DNA of 64,000 bases from Aristolochia californica. Lineage: Eukaryota > Streptophyta > Magnoliopsida > Piperales > Aristolochiaceae. Below, piece by piece: positions 31,170-43,745 of this stretch (its first letter is position 1; every line of letters starts with the position of its first letter). Under the pieces are notes generated by a model. It was not told the DNA's origin. It did not search any database and worked only from the letters and a program-made list of their open reading frames with translations. A program made the translations under genes and the position numbers. The stretch covers positions 4,962,501-5,026,500 of the forward strand of contig JARWKL010000011.1 of the NCBI GenBank assembly GCA_029961685.1, written 5' to 3'.

Positions 31170-34100
31170 GCCATCACCTCCATCGATTGTCGCCATTCAC
31201 TAAAAAAGCCTCATTTCCACTGATAGAGTGCCTCTTCCTAACCTTCACACCTCTCCTCACCTTATTCTAGAAAGTCATTCTCAGTCGCCTCTCATTCCCA
31301 CCAGCCCCAATGCCTCCATTCGCCGTCGTGGTTCATCGGACCTTACTTCTTCCTTTAAAACGAAAAATCCCTCTCATTCCCTCTCATTCTTGCCTCTTTC
31401 TAACTTTCCTTCATGTCCATTCACATGCATGGCTCATGTGGCAACTAGAATTTTTTTTTTAATATTTCTATCCCATCCTGATTAATCACAATTTTTTTGT
31501 TTTTGCAGGTTGGAGGTTGTCATCAACCTCTAGCACCAGTAGAAGGCAGTGCCATGCACTGGCCTCCGTCACAACCTCGACGCTAGCCATTGTCGATGCA
31601 CCAACTTAGGTAGTGCTCTGGCGAGATCACACCGAACGATGGCGCACACAGCGCTAGTCTACTTTGCACACGAAGAAGGAAGATTCAATCTCGATACCGA
31701 CGCATCCAGCACCGGCCTTGGCTGCGTTTCAACACGTGCCACCGTTGTGATCGACACCGGCGCACCCACCGCCGGCCTTGGCTGTGTTCCGATGTACCGT
31801 AGATGTCTCAGCTCTGTTACAACACAATGCAGTCTCTCGACTACAAAAAGCCAACATCTCATCCATTCGGACTTGACTCACCACCCTGCACCCCCATCTC
31901 CTTTCTCTGGTGCCTCTGCCGTAGGTATTTGACTGTATTCTGAAACGTGTAGCATTAACAGTGCAAGCCCAACTCGCACCTGTCAAGTGCATAATGTCGA
32001 CACATGTCAGGTGCACAACTTGCGTTGGCACACTCGACACCTCCCTTGGTTGTCTCTGCAAACTATCCTCACGCAGTGCCAAGGCATGATCATGGGACAA
32101 TATTTTTTTATACGAGCTTGAGCATCGCACAGAGAGCTTGCTCTTTTTCTCTTGTAATGGAATTGAAAGGCAAATTAGCGGTATCACTTTTGATATCAAA
32201 TGAAAGATAAACTAATTTTTACTTATATCATGAAATTCATAAATAGAATACAAACAGAAGCATGAACTCTTACCTCCAGCCATGGTGATCAAATTCAGGA
32301 ATTGTAGAAGAGCATCTCATCTATTAAGAAGTTCCACGATGAAAAAGTCACAGCCAACCTCAGCTAGACCAGATATTTCATAAACCTCCATTTTCCCATC
32401 AAAAGAGGGAGTGGTTATATTACAATTTTTTTTTAATGGATGAATCACAGTAATTTGTTTTTATCCTTGCCAATATCTTACTTATCTGCAAGTTATGTAG
32501 GATAATATTCGCCAAAGTTTATTGGAATAGACAATTTATTCAATATTTCTAAATTTATTAAACTGTAAATATCGTTGTTGGTCCTAGATTGGTAACATTA
32601 TTATTTGTTATCGATATACCCTACTTTCTCACTGTTGTCATCTCTGCAAACATCAAAAACTTTTTATGAGATTTTCAATTTTACTGAATGATAATAAGTG
32701 AATGAGCTTAGTTTTTTTCTCTCCCTCGATAATCTTATTTGAATATGATAATGTTTTCTTTTATATGCAGATTTTCCTCTTCTATTGAGCAGAGAAAAAA
32801 TTGAATTTCATTAGAGAAACTTATTGAGTAGTTTCTAAAAGTTATTGGATTAAAACTCTTCTTTCGTAGAAGTTCAATGTTTGGCCTGCTCAATAATTGA
32901 ATTTGATACGCCAGAAAGAAACAAGTAGTTTAAAGACACGAGTTGTATTATGATTATTGCTTTATTAAGGATGTTTACCTTCAAATTTTACTATTTCTTG
33001 GTTTCGAGTCGGCCACTTGAAAGTTCCGGGTACGACTAGGCGAGTTGAGGGTTGTACTGTCGCTTGTGAGAACTGATAACTGAGAAAATAGGAGTTGTCA
33101 ATTGAGAAATGGGTTGTTCCTGTTGAGTTCAAATTTTCGAATTGGAACTAGGAACAATAGACACTAACCGCGATCATTGCATTGGGTTCTATCTGAGACC
33201 CAAAAAGGTAGAGTTATTTTCATCTCGTTCTGGGCTTCTCATTGATAGGATGAGCACGACTGCACAAGCAACAGAAAATGTTTAGGGCCTGCGCTGAGAG
33301 AATTTCTGTTTATCTTTCTTCCCCACAAGTTTTTTCTTTCCCATTTCTTAAATAGGCGTGGGATTTTTTATTTTTTTTCTGTTTCTGTTTCTGTTTCTGT
33401 TTCTTCTTCTTCTTCTTCGTTTTACTTTCTTATTCCATCCATTTAGTTTTGAGTATATTTCAGTTTCTACTGACTTTTCGCTGCAGCTTCACCAGTTTAA
33501 TTCCCATTCTTTATCAATTCTTACATAAACACCTTAATTTTGTGTTCAAAGTAATTGATTATGAATCTCTGTGAGCTGGAGGTCTGTTATCTCCATTCAT
33601 GTTTTGGGTTCAAGACTCGCCAGTGGTAAGAGGGCTCTGTGCGGTTGTAACCAGCACTCAAAAAAATAGTTAGGATGTCCATTTGTTTTACATGATGGTA
33701 AACATGTCGTTGAATCAGTATGACTTGACTCAGACTCTTGGCAGGTATAAGTAGTTAATTTAAGTCCTATTTTGTGTCATCAGTTAGTAATTTTTTATCA
33801 TATTATATCAATTTAAATTTTAAACAGTTGAGGGTTTTTTATGACTAGTTTTTCTATAAAGTGATATGAATTTAAGGTACTTCTTACATATACATGTGTA
33901 TAGGCTCAATAAGACAACTTTAGCAGGACCCAGCAAAACTTTTGGTTGATGTCCAAATCGGTTTGAGACATTAGACTACAAATTTCTTAATTAAACTATT
34001 TAATTTTGTTTATGAAGTATCATAAAAAATTCTAGGTTCATTTCCTTCCGGTAAAAAAAGAAGAAGCTAGGTTCATGTCCTTCCAAATTGCTGCTAGGTT

Positions 34101-34687
34101 TGTTTTCCAAGTGGCCATCTCTGATTGATTTTTTTGTTAGTTTTTGTTACATATCTTTTCTTCTGTGTCTAAGCCTTCTGATAAAGATATCATAGTTTCA
34201 ACCATGCATATAGATTATGGAAGGAATTCTAGTGATTGACAGTGGAAAAAACAAAATTGTTGTGGTAAAAAAAAAAAGATAAAAATAAAGACAAGATTAT
34301 AAACTATAATAAAATCCTTCCAATTGTCTAGAATTTAATTGTTCTTTTTGGTTGTGAAAGACTGGTTTGTGGGGTTTCTGAGAGGATGCCTGTTCTTATG
34401 ATTTGTGTTCTCTCCCTCTTCTGTATCACCATGAATGGAAGTTTCTGACCACTTCATCTCAATTAGTTAACATAACTGTAGCTCTTCGTCTTGTCTGTTA
34501 TGGGGCTTTTGACACTCCAGAAGTCATTTTTTTATCCATGATTAGTGTGTCCTGTGGGTAATCAACTGATTACTGTACTTGCCAGTGATGTGATGAAATC
34601 AGAACCTGAACTGCACACAAAGTGATCTTTCTGTGTTTAGTCTATAGAAGTGTACAATTAATTTGAGCAAAAAGTTTACATACCAAG
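31170..34687. other. Intergenic stretch upstream of the ARM-repeat gene
   Basis: GC-richer at 31200-32100, with overlapping frames on both strands (such as 31549-31932) that look like chance readings or old transposon text; AT-rich after 32200. No exon recognised. The last few hundred bases probably hold the promoter and leader of the gene that starts at 34688; an in-frame TGA lies 36-38 bp before that ATG. Confidence 0.35.
33376..33418. repeat. (TTTCTG)n / (TTC)n microsatellite
   Basis: Four TTTCTG hexamers followed by five to six TTC triplets, pyrimidine-rich, about 1.3 kb upstream of the ARM-repeat gene start. Confidence 0.9.
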
Positions 34688-37600
34688 ATGCGGAAGGGTA
34701 TAGTGCTAAGTGCTCTCTCCAATGAAGATCCGGAGTGTGCTTTAGTAACTTATCAACATCTCATCAGGTATGCCTTATCTAAGTTATTCTGGTTAATGAT
34801 TCATTTTATTTTCATGCCACTTACTGTTGTAAACATCTACCTTCCAATCACAGGATTTCAAATACATTACAGAAATCCCTTTCAAAGACCAGTATAAATG
34901 TGCCAGAAGGTACAAATTTTCCACTTAAATCAGTGCTAGAATCTCTCCTCCCCAAGAAAGACTCATCATTGATTGATGAAAGCTTGCTCCAAAGTCAAAT
35001 AAGGGACTTCTGCCTCTGCTGTGCTGGACTGGCTTCTGCAGAAGGGGAGGCTGGAGCTTTGATGTCTTCAATCCCAAGTAATCTATCTTTTGCAGCAAAA
35101 GTGGCCTTCCAAGAATTATCAGAAACATTGTTTAGCTGTCCAGATGGTGGTTTGGCGGGAACAATCAGCTGTGAGTGTAAGCTGGTGGTGGAGATGATGC
35201 CAGACCTGTTACCTTTGTTGAAAAAGGTTATTAAGGACAGCTCCATTGATTCCGAGGCTGATGAGATTGTTGCAGCATCGGCTAGGGTTCCAGTAGGTTC
35301 AGCAATCTTGGCTGCCTATCAGTTTCGATGGCTTGTTACAAAGGTATGTTGGGATTGTTTATGTAATTCTTTCAACTGTTGTTGTTATTGTCATCGCTAT
35401 TTGATACTGTTTTAGCTTAAAGCAAGGTGCTTTGCAGTTGGATGGTTTTGATTAATTATGGGAAATTGTTTGAAATTTCAGGTTGGTAATCCACATTTTG
35501 GGAAATTATGCTCCTTGATAATACCATGTGCACTGACAGCTTTGGATCACTGGTCGCCAGAAGTTAAGGTATTGGCATTTGGCTTTTGTTTTCAGTTTAT
35601 CTCCATGTACCTTAGCTTGGATTCAGATGGATGTTAGCCATTTTCTTGCAGAGGAAAGGATGTGTACATGTTGACTTGCATCCCGTTTATTGAAATTGAG
35701 TTCAAACTTTGGCATAATATCTGTTTGGCTAGATATTATAGAAAATAAAACTCTTGTATTTTTAAACAAGTAATTTTATGCATTTTTTTAAATGAAAAAG
35801 TGAATTTATGTATACGTTCAGTTATTATCAGTTGCAGTGCAGTAATAATTTCCTTCTTTTTTTATTTTTGCATGTAGACAGTGAGAAACAATAATTCATT
35901 TAAGAAAAGAATAAGCAAAGGGGCATTGAAGGGGTGGAAGGTACTATAAAGAGGTCGCAAAAAACGAAAGAAAAAGATATTTTCAAAAACCAGAACCACC
36001 CTCAAAAGACTTGAAACAAAAGTTCTAATTGGCAGTAGCAGGAGAGTCTGCAACCAATAGATGACAAATTAAACTAGAAACAAGCCCAGAAGTCTTGAAA
36101 AAAGGGCTCTAATTGGTCAACAATGTGTTTTTTGAAGGTAATCACATCTTGCAGAAGAACCATCACTTAGTCTGCACACTAGAGATGACAATTTGAGTTG
36201 CAATAGTCATGATGTTGTTGAAAAGTTACTGTGGTATGATCATCTTTTGGAAAGTGGCAATAAGGACTGCTATTCATAGAGTCATTGAAGTAGTTCAGTT
36301 CAAAATGATGAAGTAGAAAAAGACTACTTTAGGTTCTGAGATGGGAAGGAAGACAATTCTCTTGAAAAAGCTACTTAAGGAAGAAGAATAAGGATTCAAC
36401 AAGATTGATTACTTCTATAATGTAAAAGATGGTTGATAAAGGATCCATCACTGTTAGTAGGAATAGATATTTGGACTTGTGAAGTTGGGTCCAAGGCCCA
36501 TACCAAGATGACTAGCCAAATAATAAACTTAAGATCTTTGTACTCACTAATCTATATGGGACTATTCCTTAACACTCCCCCTCACATGTAGGCCCCCCTT
36601 TTTTTTTGTGGCTTTACATGTGGATAATATGGGTGGAGGCTCACATATGAGTACCTGCTTTGATACCATGTAAAGTTGGGTCCAAGGCCCATCCTAAAAT
36701 GACTAACCAACTTAGGAAACCTTTTTTCCAATTAATAAACTCAACATCTTTCTACTCACTAATCCATGTGGTATTCCTTAACACTCTCCCTCACATGTAG
36801 GCCCTCTTTTGTGGCTCTACATGTGGATAAGTAGGGTGGATGCCCACGTATGAGTACCTGCTTTGATACGTGAAATTGGGTCCAAGGCCCATCCCAAAAT
36901 GACTAACCAACTTAGGAAGCCTCTTTTCCAACTAATAAACTCAACATCTTTCTACTCGATAATCCATGTGGGACTATTCCTTAACAGAACTTTTAGCAGC
37001 AACAACATTGGTTTTCCATGGTTTCCAGGTGCGAGTAGTGCATGGAATTTCTACATCAGAAATAGAAAACTCTGTTGATTGAGAATTTCAAAATTTCTTG
37101 CCCGAGTTTTGTTAACTTGTTTCTCTTCTTTCTCATTCTTTAAAGTTGTGGCCCCATTAATTTGCAAATTTTCTCTCTACTTATAACATAATTTGTTATT
37201 TGTCTCTTCAGTTTTCTCGTTTCTTCAATCTTCCTCAGGTTGAGAGGAGAAGCAAAAGAGAAGAAACAAGCTGTCTTGCTGAACCTTGTAGTGAGGCTAA
37301 GTTTTAGATAGCTCCAACCATCATATTTTAAGATAATAACTTTTGGAAAGGATAATATCTAATAGGCACATACAAAAAATTAATCCGTGGGAAATAATTC
37401 CTTTCTTTGGTTGTTTAAAGAGAAGTTGATTTTGCAACACTTGAAAACTAACATGTTATATGGCTGTTCTCACTTCGATACTTGGATGTTAATACATCTG
37501 TACTTTAAATGTATTGTACCATTTTTATAGTATATCCAGTAATAAGTTACTTAACATCCTATCCTGAACTTATTATACAGTGTGGATTTTGGTATTTAAC

Positions 37601-39895
37601 TTCAGGGTCAAGCAATGGTTAGCTTTATACACATGATGAAGAATGTTAATGCGGCTGAGATTGGTTCATATGAAGATGTGATTCTTGATGTTGCATATCG
37701 AAATATTCCTTCTTGTGACGAACTCTGGCATCATGTGGTTGAGATGTCCGTGCTTCTGTTAGTAGGCACTCAAAGGAGGAATCCTCGGAGCCCTTGGTAT
37801 AAGTTAGCCTTCTACAATTAACAAGTGCACTTTGTGAAGCTATCTTATAGAATTTTTGCACAACTGGATTGTGAATTTATAGCCTATTTCTCAGGTTGCA
37901 GCTGTTTTTTTGCTTCTTTTATAGGTTTGAGAAGATCCTAAGTGAGATGCTAGGACACTTGGAGCGTCAGCCGAAGAATACAGAACGCCGAATTGCTTGG
38001 CTTGAACTCATCGATCAAGTTTTTGATGTGATGGGCCTTTTCTTGTTAGCCCATTTCAGACGATTATTTCCACTTTTCTTCCTGTGGATGCATGCAGATG
38101 ATGATAAAACTGTCATCCTGGTGTGTTTTGATTCCAATCCTAACTTGTACTGATGAGCTTATAATGTAGGAAGATAGTAGAATTTGGTTTATATTTTAAA
38201 TGAAACATTTGTCGACTGGGCTTTTGTATCAGCTATTTTTTCAAAATTAGTGGATAATGGCTACAAAACAAATGTCAAATCAGAACCTTGAAAAAGGACA
38301 TCAGAGAATTAAGACTGTTTGAAATTGAATTTTTTTAGCAGTTTGGTCTTTAGATGAGATGGATAAGCATGACAGACATCAAACTGCTTGGGTTTAACAT
38401 TACTATTCTTTTATACTTAAGCAAATTATGCATGTTCTTTTGGTATGTTGTATTCCGGTTTAGTTTTTTTTTTCTCTTAAAATCTTTTGATGGTGAACAC
38501 TGTCAATATTATGGTCATTGGTTGGTTCAGCAATGTATCTGCTAATGAAGATAGAGAGTGAACCTGGAATAGCACCATGAATTTTTCTTGTACATGTAGT
38601 ACAAGCCTATGTAAAGCTGGTGCAGTGCCACTGGTTTGGTGTTGATCAAAGACATCCTTAATGATGTCTCCCACCACATGACGTTGGCATTGGTTTCAAA
38701 GTTCTCGTTCTCGTTGGCTACAAAGTCTTTTAGCTCCTGCTCTTGATGGTTGTGCTGCTATATGTTTTGGCTTCGTAATATACTAGGGATCATTTAACTA
38801 TTTCAGTGATCTTCCAGGTTCTTGAACGAGTTTGCATGATTCTAAAGCTAACATGGATCAGGAAGACTCAATATGTTGAAAGGTAAATTGCTTTTCTCTA
38901 CTTAATTTGTATTATTCTTTTTTTTTTAAAAGTATTTTGCTTATTCTAGAAGCAGCCACAGTCATGTTAGCAATTTTCGTCAATTCTTAATTGTGTCTAA
39001 TGCTCAAAATTCTGGTGTTCAAGAAGTCCAGATTCAGTGTGTTGAGCAGGTTTCACTTTATTAGTATTTAACTTAGTTAAGAGAAGGATCATCCTTGAGG
39101 ACCTCAACATATTATAGTCCAGTCAAACTCTAAATATATTGAATTAGACAGTGATAGGTGTTATTTGTTTGATGCCAGATTGGTGGACGAGCTTGTCCTT
39201 GTGTACAAGGAATCAGCCGTCAGGAAGGATCGTGAAACAATTCGTGTACACATTGTCCGCATATTGGTTTTGCTTCATAAGTAAGGATATTTTATTTTCT
39301 TAATTGATTTTTTATGAAAATATTGCATGTAGTTTTTGAAATTATCTAAATCAAAATGAAACTGTTCAATGAAAGGCATCATTAGTCATCTGGGAGTTAG
39401 AATTCTTCAGAATTTGGTGTAACAGAAGTGGACACTACTGCTGTTAGTCAAATTACATGTCCTAGACTTGGAATTTTTGAAATTTGCAACAGAAAAGTGT
39501 TGGAAATATTAATGTTTAGAGACTCCTCTCCCCTATTTTTATTACAATCATGTCCCTACAACCTGTAAACCCTATGAATCTACTTTTTACAAGAAGCAAT
39601 TTGCTAGAAAATACAGAGAACTAATTTAAGTCAAAATATTTCCAAAAATATTTGTTGAATTTTATGATGCTTTTCTCTAGTTGCATGAACCAAAACTTGG
39701 AAGCCGCTTGGGGTAAGCACAAGGATGATCCTAATCTAACTGCCCTGGCCTCATCTTTCAAAAAGGTAATTGTTTTTACAAGGAACTACTTTTTTGTATT
39801 TCTTGCATACCTGTATTGAGACTGACAGGTAAAACTTCTTGCTGTATCACGACTGTGGATTTCTTTTGGATATGCAGATGCAGGGAGTGAAGTAG
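34688..39895 (+). CDS. ARM/HEAT-repeat protein, At2g39910-like (Tti2 family?), nine exons, 437 aa
   Basis: Exons are 34688-34767, 34854-35343, 35482-35568, 37606-37796, 37925-38120, 38818-38882, 39179-39280, 39681-39765 and 39878-39895. All junctions are GT/AG and the phases match throughout, giving 1,314 bp. The protein is largely alpha-helical, with HEAT-like pairs such as ALDHWSPEVKGQAMVSFIHM and DVILDVAYRNIPSCDELWHH. No signal peptide or membrane span is evident. The plant protein At2g39910 has similar length and the conserved PPEGTxxxxKSLLxSLLP-like start (here VPEGTNFPLKSVLESLLP). Tti2 proteins act with Tel2/Tti1 in maturing PIKK kinases; whether this one does is inference. The ATG at 34688 is the first after an in-frame stop, but a further 5' exon cannot be excluded. 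Intron 3 (2 kb) carries a mini-LTR array. Confidence 0.85.
36478..36986 (-). mobile_element. Mini LTR array in intron 3 of the ARM-repeat gene
   Basis: Minus-strand orientation, LTR-interior-LTR-interior-LTR. LTRs are about 36478-36574, 36669-36783 and 36870-36986, each starting TGTTAAGGAATA or a near form (minus strand) and ending near CCCAACTTCACA. Interiors of about 86-94 bp begin with a primer-binding-like TGGTATCAAAGCAGG (shortened in one unit) and end in the purine tract GTGAGGGGGAG. No coding capacity. The flanks GGACT and GAACT could be a mutated 5-bp duplication. Confidence 0.8.
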
Positions 39896-40070
39896 TTGGA
39901 ACGTGTCTGGCAATTTGAGCCTTTGTCTATGCATGGTAATTTTGGATAAATTGAACAAATAAATGGCAATTCTGTTTTTTTTTTTTTTATCATTTTCTGA
40001 TTATTTGATCAATATAAGCATGCGTGGCTTTCTAAGAACTGAGCTTGAGATAGTCACTGAACATATAGCA

Positions 40071-40930
40071 TCAAGAATTACACCCATATCTATTGTGTAT
40101 ACTTGTCTGATATTGGCTCACTCTTTAATTATGTTCCTACCCCAGATGACAAATGTCCTAGTTTTGCCATGAGCAGGAAGAATTATTATTTTGGCAAAAA
40201 GCATCAAGAATGACACCCAGATCTATTGTGAATACTTGTTCTGCTTTTTACGAATGACACCCAGATCTATTGTGTATACTTGTTCTGCTTTTTACGAATG
40301 ACACCTAGATCTATTGTGAATACTTGTTCTGCTTATTACTTGTCTAATATTAGCTCACTCTTTTTTATTATGTTCCTACCCCAGATGTCAAATGTCCCAG
40401 TTTTGCCATGAGCAGGAAGAATTATTATTTTGGCAAAAGCATCAAGAATGACACCCAGATCTATTGTGAATACTTGTTCTGCTTATTACTTGTCTAATAT
40501 TAGCTCACTCTTTTTTCTTATGTTCCTACCCCAGATGTCAAATGTCCTAGTTTTGCCATGAGCAGGAAGAATTATTATTTTGGCAAAAAGCATCAAGAAT
40601 GACACCCAGATCTATTGTGAATACTTGTTCTGCTTTTTACGAATGACACCCAGATCTATTGTGAATACTTGTTCTGCTTTTTAGTAGTCTGATATTGTTT
40701 CTCTCTTTTATTATGTTCTTCCCCCAGGTGACAAAAGTCCTAGTTTTGCCATGAGCAGGAAGAATTATTATTTTGGCAAAAAGCATCAAGAATGACACCC
40801 AGATCTGTTGTATATACTTGTTCTGCTTTTTACTTGTCTGATATTAGTTCACTCTTTTATTATGTTCCTACCCCAGATGACAAAAGTCCTAGTTTTGCCA
40901 TGAGGAGGAAGAATTAGCATTTTGGCAAAA
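40071..40930. repeat. Complex minisatellite, about 150-bp unit with inner 44-bp repeats
   Basis: About five tandem copies of a unit containing GACACCCAGATCTATTGTGA, TACTTGTTCTGCTTTTTAC, CCTACCCCAGATG, GTTTTGCCATGAGCAGG and TTATTATTTTGGCAAAA. Within the second and fourth copies the 44-bp piece from GAATGACACCC to CTTTTTAC is itself repeated two or three times. It starts 176 bp after the stop codon of the ARM-repeat gene and could be in its 3' UTR. Confidence 0.9.
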
Positions 40931-43138
40931 GAAATCCACCCTGTCGAAATTGTGAAACTGACAACATTTGGATCCGGTAAACCATCTCAATTGCTTCATA
41001 CCCATAAGAGCTGCTTTTATCTACTGAAGAGAGCATATCCAGTGACCTGTCCTAGAACGGGAGGCACACCTATCAGCAGTTTGGAGCAAGTTACAGTCTT
41101 TGTGTATAAACTTTAGCGCTTGGAAATGTACCTTCAGAGCCCACAGGTATTAATTCCAAATGCAATCTTATTGCTGTGCTTCACCTTCCTTCAGACTTGC
41201 GAAAAGGGTCAAGGCTGAGAACTCTTTTATGTCTTTTTATTTACATGCAAAAATGGAGATTCATCAAGTGGTAATTGGTGCCTGCCTGCCTATGTTTTTT
41301 GCTCTCCTCTTTCCATTTGGGAAATCTCTCTGGGTTTTCAATTAATCCTCACTTATCCTTGTAATATGACAAAGATTGCCTGTATAGCTTTGCCATTTAG
41401 ACCTTACTATTTAACCCTAATAAATTGGGTTGGGGTGAAATCCAAAAACCCACATAGATTTAGGGTTTGTTTATAGAAAATGAGAATTTGATTATTATTA
41501 TTTTTAAAAATAGTTAGTGAAAATAAAATAATGATTAAATTTTATTTTTTATTAATTATTTTTTGGGAATAATAATGGTTGAATTTTTATTTTATTTTAT
41601 TTTATTTATTTTCTTTTTTAGGAGTTCCAAACAAACCCTTAGGGTAGTGATAGGTTTTTCTACCCATATTAGTTTGGGGTGGGAACAGGTTTTTCCATAT
41701 GTGCGCTATCGATTTTTGGAATATATATACTATTAAATATTTTAAATTTTATTTAATTTTTAATTTTATGTGATTTATTTGTAGAGTTGTGTTTTTTAAC
41801 AAAAAAAATACTAGAATTTTCATGATTAGTTGGCCACATAAAAGTATATAATGGAACCAATGGCTAGTATATAATTTATTAAATAAATATTTTTAAAATA
41901 TGAAATTTGAAAATCAATGTGATTTTTGGAATTATTCTTTACATTTTCAAACAACACAGTTATGTTATTAATGTGATTGATTGTAGTTAATGAGGAATTA
42001 AATTAAATTTTATTTAAGTCGAATAAATTTAATTAATTAATTATATTTGAATGTCTTCATGTAATTAAAATTTATTTCAATAATGAATAGATTAGTTTTG
42101 AAAATAATCTATCCAAAAATATGTTATCTTCAATAGAAAAACAAACTAAAAATAAAATAATTTTAAATTTAAATTAATTTATTTACTTGAAAATTAATTT
42201 AATATTGTAATATAATCAACATTGTATATAACATTGATTAGCATAAAATTCACATATCCTAGTTGATAACTGATTAATTGGCTGATACATTCAATTTAGT
42301 AAAAAATAATTTTAGGTATTTTAAGATAATTAGTTATTAGTAGCCCCTAATAACATTGTAAACCCTATGATATTCGACTTTTATATATTTGATAAGTTTA
42401 TAAAATATCCTTATGCAACATAATATTACATTAAAGTTTTTAACATTTAGTGCGGGACAAGGTTATATGTCACGAGTTTTTCACAAAAACGAAGTTGCAG
42501 GGCAAGGTCGGGTATTTGAAATCCTGTGTTTGACCTTAACGCCAATCCTAACCCGATCGATTGCCATCCCTAGGTGTAACATATGTGATGTTATATAATT
42601 AGTAAGTATTTTTTTTAAATATGATACATAAAGAAATATATTTTTTAAATATTTAAATCATATAAAAATTATAGAAATTGTAAAAAATATAATTTTCTCA
42701 CACTCTAAGGATTTGTTTGAAACCCACAATAAAGAAAAAGGGGAGAGAAAAAAATTTCTATTATTTTGGTAATAAATAATTATTATAATAAAATAAAATA
42801 AGAGAAAAAATCACTTTTCTCTTTTTGTTAGTAAATTTCTTTCACAAAATAATGAAATTTGGGGAGAAAAAAAAAGAAAAAGAAACTTTAGAGAAAAATT
42901 TAAAATATTACTATTTTTTTTTACTTTAATATAAATAAAATTATATTTCTCTTTTATTTTCTCTCTCATCATTCAAAACATTTTTATTTCTTTATCTCTC
43001 TCTTCCGTTTTTTTTCCCCATTTTCGTCTACGGCGCGCCAAGAAAAGGATTTCGTAATTTGGGTGTATTTCCCGCGCGTAGAATCTAATCTCACCCGTGC
43101 ATTCTACTTCCGAAAAAATCAACGCTTTCAAAAACTTC
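40931..43138. other. Intergenic AT-rich stretch, possible hAT-type end
   Basis: 41500-42420 and 42580-43000 are very AT-rich. An island at 42440-42580 contains GGGCAAGGTCGGG and AACCCGATCGATTGCCATCCCTA; the last part resembles a hAT terminal repeat (TAGGGATGGCAATCGATCGG reversed). A possible opposite end is TAGGGTAGTGATAGG at 41640, but no 8-bp duplication was matched. No gene seen. Confidence 0.35.
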
Positions 43139-43193
43139 GATCCGCATCGAGTTCTTTCCACCAATCACAGCTCACCTCTCTCTCCTATATAAA
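43139..43193 (+). promoter_or_regulatory. Histone H2B promoter elements
   Basis: GATCCGCA at 43139-43146 is a near match (7 of 8) to the reverse of the plant histone octamer CGCGGATC. CCAAT lies at 43161-43165, and TATATAAA at 43186-43193, 118 bp before the ATG. Order and spacing suit a replication-dependent plant histone promoter. Confidence 0.7.
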
Positions 43194-43310
43194 GGCTTCA
43201 CACACCGTTCCTTCCATCTTCACCCGAGCTGAATCCTGCGAAACGAAAACGCTCGCTCTTTCCTCTTTCTCTCAAGTCCTCGTCTTCAATTTGTTTGTTC
43301 TCTGTCACTC

Positions 43311-43745
43311 ATGGCGCCCAAGGCCGAGAAGAAGCCCGCCGAGAAGAAGCCGGTCGAGGAGAAGAAGGCTGAGAAGGCCCCCGTAGCGGAGAAGAAGCCC
43401 AAGGCCGAGAAGAAGCTCCCCAAAGACGCCTCTACTTCCGACAAGAAGAAGAGGCGTTCGAAGAAGAACATCGAAACTTACAAGATCTACATCTTCAAGG
43501 TCTTGAAGCAGGTTCATCCAGATATTGGGATTTCGAGCAAGGCCATGGGGATCATGAACAGCTTCATCAACGATATCTTCGAGAAGCTTGCTCAGGAAGC
43601 GTCGCGGCTTGCAAGGTACAACAAGAAACCTACCATTACCTCTCGGGAGATTCAGACTGCCGTTCGTTTGGTGTTGCCCGGGGAGCTTGCCAAGCATGCT
43701 GTTTCTGAAGGAACTAAGGCTGTTACAAAGTTCACAAGCTCCTAG
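43311..43745 (+). CDS. Histone H2B (144 aa)
   Basis: Intronless. A Lys/Ala/Pro/Glu-rich N-terminal tail (about residues 1-52, with repeated [14 protein letters not shown] units typical of plant H2B) is followed by a canonical histone fold: [16 protein letters not shown], then [52 protein letters not shown] and the terminal helix [17 protein letters not shown]. The lysine near the C-terminus in AVTKFTSS is the monoubiquitination site of plant H2B. It pairs with H2A in the nucleosome. GC-rich codon use contrasts with the AT-rich flanks, as is normal for plant histone genes. Confidence 0.98.
   Translation: MAPKAEKKPAEKKPVEEKKAEKAPVAEKKPKAEKKLPKDASTSDKKKRRSKKNIETYKIYIFKVLKQVHPDIGISSKAMGIMNSFINDIFEKLAQEASRLARYNKKPTITSREIQTAVRLVLPGELAKHAVSEGTKAVTKFTSS

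Noticed and set aside
31549..31932. 127-aa plus-strand frame
   Set aside because: Overlaps equally long minus-strand frames, has repeated TGLGCV-type chance text, and shows no family resemblance.
40071..40930. CRISPR-like array
   Set aside because: The repeats are long, contiguous and without unique spacers; this is a eukaryotic minisatellite.
41640..42580. Complete hAT element between TAGGGTAGTGATAGG and CCATCCCTA
   Set aside because: The ends match only loosely and no 8-bp target duplication could be found; kept only as a note on the intergenic stretch.
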